Part shown: positions 59,124-64,000 of the stretch, piece after piece
Layout of the letters: each line of letters starts with the position of its first letter
Numbering within the stretch: position 1 is the first letter of the stretch
Assembly: GCA_045612925.1 (NCBI GenBank)
Contig: JAZKZX010000051.1
Coordinates: 19,853 to 83,852, forward strand
Source of the DNA: UBA1189 sp045612925
Lineage (GTDB): Bacteria > Bacteroidota > Bacteroidia > Bacteroidales > Bacteroidaceae
Direction of reading: 5' to 3'
DNA: 64,000 nt
Made by a program: the position numbers and the translations under genes
The notes under the pieces: generated by a model
Told to the model about the DNA's origin: nothing
What the model saw: only the letters and a program-made list of their open reading frames with translations
The model's database searches: none

Positions 59124-59137
59124 GGTAGTAATAGATT

Positions 59138-60832
59138 ATGATTACAGGTTCAGAAGCTCTCATGCAGGCGCTCATCCACGAAGGGGTAGACACCGTATTC
59201 GGATACCCCGGCGGCAGCATTATGCCCGTGTTTGACGCCATGTTTGACCACCAGAATGATTTTAAGCAGGTGCTCGTGCGCCACGAACAGGGCGCTGCAC
59301 ACGCTGCACAAGGATATGCACGTTCGTCAGGTAAGGTGGGCGTATGTATCGTCACCAGCGGACCGGGTGCCACAAACACTATCACAGGTGTGGCTGATGC
59401 CATGCTCGACAGTACGCCCATCGTAGTCATCGCCGGACAGGTGGCCGCAGGATTCCTCGGCACAGATGCCTTCCAAGAGGTGGACCTCGTGGGTGTGACA
59501 CAGCCTATCACGAAGTGGAGCTACCAGATACGCCGCCCCGAGGATATCGCTTGGGCGGTAGCACGCGCTTTCCATATTGCAGGCTCGGGACGTCCCGGCC
59601 CTGTAGTGCTCGACTTTGCCAAGAATGCACAGGTGGGCATGGTGGACTTTGTGCCCGCTACCATTGGTGTAGATCGCGGTTATATCGCTGTACCCGAAAC
59701 TGACCCCAAGAGCATCGCTGAGGCTGCTGTCCTCATCAACGCTGCTGAGCGCCCCCTGGTGCTCTCTGGACAGGGCGTAGAGTTGGGTAACGCCACTGAG
59801 GAACTCCGTGCTTTCGTCGAGAAGGCTGACATCCCCGTAGGATGCACCCTCCTCGGACTCTCTACCCTGCCCCATGGCCACCGCCTGCGCAAGGGTATGC
59901 TGGGTATGCACGGTAACTTGGGCCCCAACACCAAGACCAACGAATGTGACCTGCTCATCGCCGTGGGTATGCGCTTCGACGACCGCGTGACAGGACGCCT
60001 CGACGCTTATGCCAAGCAGGCCAAGGTGATACACCTCGACATAGACCCTGCCGAGATAAACAAGAATGTACATGCCGATGTGGCTGTACTGGGTGACTGC
60101 AAACAGACATTAGCACAGATCACCGCAGCAATCAACGAGGCTAAGCATACCGCATGGATAGACAGCTTTGCTCCCTACGAAGAGAAGGAGTACAACGAGG
60201 TCATCCGTGAGGCCATACACCCCGAAGAGGGTGCCCTGCGCATGGGTGAGGTAGCCCGTGCCGTGAGCGAGGCTTCGGGCAACAAGGCTATCCTCGTGAC
60301 GGATGTGGGTCAGAACCAGATGATGTCGGCCCGCTACTTCAAATACACCCAGAAGCGAAGTATCATCACATCGGGTGGTCTCGGCACCATGGGATTCGGC
60401 ATACCGGCTGCTATTGGTGCTACCTTCGGTGCTCCCGACCGTACCGTATGTCTCTTCATGGGTGACGGTGGCATACAGATGAGCATACAGGAGTTTGGTA
60501 CTATCATGGAGACAGGAGCTCCCGTGAAGATGATTCTCCTCAACAACAACTACCTGGGCAATGTGCGCCAATGGCAGGAACTCTTCTTCGGTAAGCGCTA
60601 CTCATTCACTCCGATGGCCAACCCCGACTATATGAAGATTGCCGAGGCTTATCGCATCCCCGCACAAACCGTCACCGAGCGTGCCGACCTGGCTGAAGCC
60701 ATCAACACCATGCTCAACACCGATGGCCCCTACCTGCTCGAGGTAGCGATCATGCAGGGTGAAAATGTGATGCCGATGACACCTCCGGGCGGAGCGGTGA
60801 ATGTGATGATGATGAATGCAAATGACTGCTAA
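59138..60832 (+). CDS. ilvB: Acetolactate synthase, large catalytic subunit
   Basis: The 564-residue ThDP enzyme joins two pyruvates to acetolactate, or pyruvate and 2-ketobutyrate to acetohydroxybutyrate. The catalytic Glu50 is in VRHEQGAAHAAQGYAR. The ThDP/Mg site is MGDGGIQMSIQEFGTIMETG with LLNNNYLGNVRQWQ (about 441-480). The FAD domain in the middle is also of the expected kind. The start lies 15 bases after the attenuator T-run. It is followed by its regulatory subunit 13 bases later. ilvD, often part of this cluster in Bacteroidetes, is missing here. Confidence 0.96.
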   Translation: MITGSEALMQALIHEGVDTVFGYPGGSIMPVFDAMFDHQNDFKQVLVRHEQGAAHAAQGYARSSGKVGVCIVTSGPGATNTITGVADAMLDSTPIVVIAGQVAAGFLGTDAFQEVDLVGVTQPITKWSYQIRRPEDIAWAVARAFHIAGSGRPGPVVLDFAKNAQVGMVDFVPATIGVDRGYIAVPETDPKSIAEAAVLINAAERPLVLSGQGVELGNATEELRAFVEKADIPVGCTLLGLSTLPHGHRLRKGMLGMHGNLGPNTKTNECDLLIAVGMRFDDRVTGRLDAYAKQAKVIHLDIDPAEINKNVHADVAVLGDCKQTLAQITAAINEAKHTAWIDSFAPYEEKEYNEVIREAIHPEEGALRMGEVARAVSEASGNKAILVTDVGQNQMMSARYFKYTQKRSIITSGGLGTMGFGIPAAIGATFGAPDRTVCLFMGDGGIQMSIQEFGTIMETGAPVKMILLNNNYLGNVRQWQELFFGKRYSFTPMANPDYMKIAEAYRIPAQTVTERADLAEAINTMLNTDGPYLLEVAIMQGENVMPMTPPGGAVNVMMMNANDC

Positions 60833-60845
60833 TATCAAATAAGAA

Positions 60846-61379
60846 ATGGAGAAGAAACTATATACACTGATTGTTCACTCGGAAAACATCGCAGGTTTGC
60901 TCAACCAAATCACTGCCGTGTTTACCCGCCGACAACTCAATATCGAAAGCCTCAACGCATCGGCATCGTCTATCAAGGGCATACACCGATATACCATCAC
61001 TACATGGAGCGATGAGGACACCATCATCAAGGTGACCAAGCAGATAGAGAAGAAGATCGATGTGGTGCAGGCTCACTACTTCCTTGATGACGAGATCTTC
61101 ATGCAGGAGGTGGCTCTCTTCAAGATTGCAACACCTGCCCTACTGGAGAACCCGCTCATCTCGAAGACCATACGTCGCTACGGCGCCCGCATCATGGAGG
61201 CTAACGCGGTGTATGCCGTGGTAGAGAAGTCGGGCGTGACGGACGAGATCATCGCACTGCGTACCGAACTCAACACCTTAAACTGTGTATTGCAGTATGT
61301 AAGTTCGGGCCGTATAGCCGTGACACGCGACACCGCAGAGCATGTGAACGAGTATCTGGAGAAGATTAACAACAAATAA
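60846..61379 (+). CDS. ilvN: Acetolactate synthase, small regulatory subunit
   Basis: The 177-residue protein has an N-terminal ACT domain (about 4-76: LYTLIVHSENIAGLLNQITAVFTRRQLNIESLNAS) that binds valine for feedback inhibition, and a C-terminal domain of the kind that contacts the catalytic subunit. Length is at the upper end of normal. It is translated right after ilvB and 33 bases before ilvC. Confidence 0.93.
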   Translation: MEKKLYTLIVHSENIAGLLNQITAVFTRRQLNIESLNASASSIKGIHRYTITTWSDEDTIIKVTKQIEKKIDVVQAHYFLDDEIFMQEVALFKIATPALLENPLISKTIRRYGARIMEANAVYAVVEKSGVTDEIIALRTELNTLNCVLQYVSSGRIAVTRDTAEHVNEYLEKINNK

Positions 61380-61412
61380 ATCATATATTACAAATCATAA
61401 ATACAAAGTATT

Positions 61413-62456
61413 ATGGCAAAAATGAATTTTGGCGGTGTAGAAGAAACCGTCGTTACAAGAGATGAATTCCCCTTGGAGAAAGCTCGCGAGGTATTGAAGA
61501 ATGAGACTATCGCCGTTATCGGTTATGGTGTACAGGGCCCCGGCCAGTCACTCAACCTCCGCGACAATGGCTTCAATGTAATCGTTGGTCAGCGTGCCGG
61601 CAAGACATATGACAAGGCTGTTGCTGATGGTTGGGTACCCGGTGAGACTCTCTTCAGCATCGAGGAGGCTTGCGAGCGCGCTACTATCATCCAGGTATTG
61701 CTCTCTGACGCTGCGCAGATTGCTTGCTGGCCCACAATCCAGAAGTACCTCACACCTGGTAAGGCTCTCTACTTCTCACACGGCTTCGCTGTGACATACA
61801 AGGAGCGCACAGGCATCGTTCCTCCCGCTGATGTAGACGTTATCCTCATCGCTCCCAAGGGTTCAGGTACATCACTCCGTACCATGTTCCTCGAGGGTCG
61901 TGGTTTGAACTCATCATACGCTATCTTCCAGGATGCTACCGGTCGTGCTTTCGAGCGTTGTATCGCATTGGGTATCGGCGTAGGTTCAGGTTACTTGTTC
62001 GAGACCACCTTCAAGCGCGAAGTATACTCTGACCTCACTGGTGAGCGCGGTTCACTCATGGGTGCTATCCAGGGCTTGTTGCTCGCTCAGTACGAGGTGC
62101 TCCGTGAGAATGGCCACACTCCTTCTGAGGCTTTCAACGAGACCGTTGAGGAGCTCACACAGTCACTCATGCCCCTCTTCGCAAAGAACGGTATGGACTG
62201 GATGTATGCAAACTGCTCAACCACTGCACAGCGTGGTGCACTCGACTGGATGGGCCCCTTCCACGATGCTATCAAGCCCGTTATGGAGCAGCTCTATGAG
62301 AGCGTGAAGACTGGTAACGAGGCGCAGATCTCTATCGACAGCAACTCTAAGCCCGACTACCGCGAGAAACTCGAAGAGGAGCTCCGTGCCCTCCGCGAGA
62401 GCGAGATGTGGCAGACTGGTGCTGTAGTACGCAAGCTCCGTCCCGAGAACAACTAA
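61413..62456 (+). CDS. ilvC: Ketol-acid reductoisomerase (NADP+)
   Basis: The 347-residue enzyme performs the second step of branched-chain synthesis, an alkyl shift and NADPH reduction. The Rossmann motif is IGYGVQGPGQ (about 36-45), followed by GQRAGKTYDKA. The knotted C-terminal domain shows DLTGERGSLMGAIQGLLLAQYEVLRENG and NCSTTAQRGALDW. Length is typical of class I KARI. Codon choice here is more biased than in neighbours (frequent CTC, GGT, CGT), suggesting high expression. It is the last gene of the attenuated operon. Confidence 0.95.
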   Translation: MAKMNFGGVEETVVTRDEFPLEKAREVLKNETIAVIGYGVQGPGQSLNLRDNGFNVIVGQRAGKTYDKAVADGWVPGETLFSIEEACERATIIQVLLSDAAQIACWPTIQKYLTPGKALYFSHGFAVTYKERTGIVPPADVDVILIAPKGSGTSLRTMFLEGRGLNSSYAIFQDATGRAFERCIALGIGVGSGYLFETTFKREVYSDLTGERGSLMGAIQGLLLAQYEVLRENGHTPSEAFNETVEELTQSLMPLFAKNGMDWMYANCSTTAQRGALDWMGPFHDAIKPVMEQLYESVKTGNEAQISIDSNSKPDYREKLEEELRALRESEMWQTGAVVRKLRPENN

Positions 62457-62557
62457 GCAGCGAAGCAAGTGCAGAGCCAAGTTTACTTGGGCTATGCCGA
62501 GCAAGCAATTAGTCATGGCAGCGAAGCTGACATAACTAAGCAGCGCAAAGCTGAAAC
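62457..62557 (+). other. Untranslated tail of the ilv transcript
   Basis: About 100 bases between the ilvC stop and terminator hold a hairpin (AGCCAAGT-TT-ACTTGGGCT) and two AACTAAGCAGCG segments. No gene is seen. Confidence 0.4.
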
Positions 62558-62591
62558 AAAATAAGAGTGCCCCACGAGGCACTCTTATTTT
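62558..62591. terminator. Terminator of the ilv operon
   Basis: AAAATAAGAGTGCC (62558-62571) pairs perfectly with GGCACTCTTATTTT (62578-62591) around a 6-base loop. A and T flanks suit both directions; the convergent manC ends at 62619. Confidence 0.9.
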
Positions 62592-62618
62592 ATATATCAA
62601 CTAAAGTGATGTAGACTA

Positions 62619-63683
62619 TTACTTATCGGAGAACTCCTTGATACGCTGCTCATCCTCGAGCTTACAGATCAGCAGGTGATCGTCATTCTCGGCCACGATA
62701 TACCCGTCGAGACCAATGATCACCACCTTCTTCTCTTGCATGGTGTGCACTACACAGTTACGGCTCTCACAAAGTGTGATATCCTGACCTATGGCTACAT
62801 TGCCAAAGAGATCCTTATTCATCTGAACATGCAGTGAGCCCCAGGTACCAAGGTCGCTCCAACCAAAGTCGGCAGGGAATACATAAATCTCGTCGGAGTG
62901 TTCCAAGATAGCATAGTCGACCGAGATATTGGGACACTCGGGGAAACGACGATTGATCTCGTCCTGCTCTTGCGGGGTATAGTAATAGGGCATCAGCTCG
63001 GTAAAGATCTTTGCAATCTCGGGCTGATAGATGCGAAAGGCATTGACGATGGTGCTTACATTCCAGATGAAGATACCGGCATTCCAGAAGTAGTTGTTCT
63101 GACGGATATAGCGCTTGGCTGTATCTACATCGGGTTTCTCCTTGAAGGAGTCGACACGGAAGATCTCGCCGTTTGATGCTGATGCGCTGCTCAAGTCGGC
63201 TTCGATATATCCATATCCCGTTTCAGGACGCGTAGGTTTCATACCCAAAGTGAGGATAGCATCGGAATTCTGAGTATAATCGAGTGCTGAGCCGATGACG
63301 CGCTGAAACTCCTTCACATTCATTACGACATGATCGCTCGGGGTAACCACCACATTGGCTTTGGGATTACGAGCCTTAATCTTCCAGCACACATAGGCAA
63401 TACAGGGGGCTGTATTGCGACGGCAGGGCTCCTTGAGGATATTCTCCTCGGGAATCTCAGGAAGCTGTTCACGGACGGTCTGCGCATACTTCTCTGAGGT
63501 TACCACCCAAACATTCTCCTTGGGACAAACGCCCTCAAAGCGATCTACGGTAAGCTGGATCAATGTACGTCCACAGCCCATCACATCGATAAACTGCTTG
63601 GGACACTCCTGAGTACTCATCGGCCAAAAGCGGCTTCCTATACCGCCAGCCATTATCACTAAATGATTGTTGTTTGATGTCAT
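62619..63683 (-). CDS. manC: Mannose-1-phosphate guanylyltransferase
   Basis: The 354-residue single-domain enzyme makes GDP-mannose from GTP and mannose 1-phosphate. The N-terminal pyrophosphorylase signature is VIMAGGIGSRFWPMSTQECPKQF (about 9-31). Other family blocks are VVVTPSDHVVMNVKEF, GMKPTRPETGYGYIE, FKEKPDVDTAKRYI, YFWNAGIFIWNVS and PADFGWSDLGTWGSL. The fused phosphomannose isomerase domain of long ManC proteins is absent, as in other Bacteroidetes. GDP-mannose feeds surface glycans and, via GDP-fucose, protein glycosylation. Confidence 0.94.
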   Translation of the reverse strand: MTSNNNHLVIMAGGIGSRFWPMSTQECPKQFIDVMGCGRTLIQLTVDRFEGVCPKENVWVVTSEKYAQTVREQLPEIPEENILKEPCRRNTAPCIAYVCWKIKARNPKANVVVTPSDHVVMNVKEFQRVIGSALDYTQNSDAILTLGMKPTRPETGYGYIEADLSSASASNGEIFRVDSFKEKPDVDTAKRYIRQNNYFWNAGIFIWNVSTIVNAFRIYQPEIAKIFTELMPYYYTPQEQDEINRRFPECPNISVDYAILEHSDEIYVFPADFGWSDLGTWGSLHVQMNKDLFGNVAIGQDITLCESRNCVVHTMQEKKVVIIGLDGYIVAENDDHLLICKLEDEQRIKEFSDK

Positions 63684-63718
63684 GACAAATATATCTATTC
63701 GTTATAGTGAGACGACTA

Positions 63719-63726
63719 CAAAGGTA
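63719..63726 (-). promoter_or_regulatory. -7 element for manC
   Basis: Minus-strand TACCTTTG matches TAnnTTTG, 35 bases before the manC start. No clear -33 box. Confidence 0.5.
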
Positions 63727-63856
63727 CACTTTTTATCGAAACTAAAATCTTTTTCACTTAAAATATTACCATAGATAACCAATCGTGGGGTTTTTCTGTT
63801 CTAAACTTGCAGGCATCAAATAAAACCCGTACTTTTACGGAGCAATAAGTATCGCA

Positions 63857-63929
63857 ATGAAAGATACTGTTTCAAAAAGTGTGTCTGCGTTAAGTAGTAA
63901 AAAAGGACCAGCCATGTTTGGCTAGTCCT
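63857..63929 (+). other. Possible short leader ORF and hairpin at the right edge
   Basis: A 22-codon frame starts at 63857 (MKDTVSKSVSALSSKKGP...) and ends at a TAG at 63923-63925, inside a hairpin of 11-bp arms with one mismatch (AGGACCAGCCA 63904-63914, TGGCTAGTCCT 63919-63929). TACTTTTA at 63830-63837 with CTTG 20 bases upstream could be its promoter. Read on the minus strand the hairpin is followed by six T and could instead terminate a gene beyond the edge. Confidence 0.35.
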
Positions 63930-63936
63930 GACAAGT

Positions 63937-63970
63937 TTGTAATTTTGGGTGTCCAAATCAAAAATTACAA
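63937..63970. repeat. Inverted repeat before the edge ORF
   Basis: TTGTAATTTT (63937-63946) and AAAATTACAA (63961-63970) are exact inverted repeats around a 14-base loop. They could be a stem-loop in a leader or part of a mobile element end. Confidence 0.5.
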
Positions 63971-63973
63971 CTT

Positions 63974-64000
63974 ATGTTACTTACAAAGGAACAAATTTCT
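63974..64000 (+). CDS. Possible start of an ORF cut by the window edge
   Basis: ATG at 63974 opens a frame reading MLLTKEQIS to the last base. Nine residues are too few to identify it. The upstream inverted repeats would fit a transposase or a regulated gene. Confidence 0.3.

Noticed and set aside
63904..64000. Definite insertion sequence end
   Set aside because: Inverted repeats are present, but no terminal repeat pair, target duplication or transposase can be seen before the edge.

Overview
The window looks like the chromosome of a host-associated member of the Bacteroidales, most like Prevotella/Paraprevotella or a near relative. The evidence is the Bacteroidetes-type promoters (TTTG, 19-20 bases, TAnnTTTG; most visible as the -7 half), the absence of Shine-Dalgarno sites, SprA and TamL outer-membrane proteins, surface proteins ending in the YDLMGRRV...NGKKV tail common in Prevotella, a BtuG-type cobalamin lipoprotein and typical Bacteroidales gene orders (ileS-dksA-lspA-DUF4296; tamL beside a SpoU methylase; ilvB-ilvN-ilvC). 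The species is an inference.

Layout. 1-5.4 kb: the 5' part of kbl, tRNA-Ala(GGC), ruvC, a secreted small protein, prs, a thioredoxin-fold lipoprotein and a nucleotidyltransferase-fold protein. 5.6-9.8 kb: an AddA/RecB-like helicase-nuclease, RidA and an FKBP. 9.7-11.3 kb: a small accessory insert carrying a TM2-LRR gene with an apparent frameshift, bounded by a 99-bp repeat of the FKBP gene end. 11.5-25 kb: housekeeping genes (glycosyltransferase, trmD, dapA, MBL hydrolase, tamL, trmH-like, lspA, dksA-like, ileS, yigZ). 25.1-33.3 kb: sprA and mnmD. 33.4-48.2 kb: two very large paralogous secreted proteins, one containing a GH89 alpha-N-acetylglucosaminidase. Each is followed by a 52-55 aa peptide gene ending in RGEWGNLWN and preceded by a palindrome at the promoter. 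48.2-51.1 kb: nearly 3 kb without a convincing gene, packed with several families of dispersed repeats and an array of CCGCGG palindromes at exact 22-bp spacing. 51.2-54.9 kb: a GH110 alpha-galactosidase and RlmD, both with in-frame copies of the same repeats. 55-58.9 kb: btuG under a cobalamin riboswitch and a divergent TonB-dependent receptor. 58.9-62.6 kb: ilvB-ilvN-ilvC behind a branched-chain leader peptide and attenuator. 62.6-64 kb: GDP-mannose pyrophosphorylase and the start of an unidentified locus.

How it fits together. The accessory content points to foraging on host glycans. GH89 and GH110 remove terminal alpha-GlcNAc and alpha-1,3-galactose, SprA is the outer-membrane channel of type IX secretion and could export the large surface proteins, and BtuG plus TonB receptors scavenge nutrients at the surface. 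The strongest candidates for something little described are: (1) a 114-bp palindromic repeat found between genes and also translated, in the same frame, inside two unrelated proteins; (2) the duplicated module of palindrome-promoter, giant surface protein and WGNLWN micropeptide; (3) the 22-bp palindrome array; (4) a complete ilv attenuator with mutually exclusive hairpins. All functional statements come from reading the sequence and from family knowledge; no database search was run.
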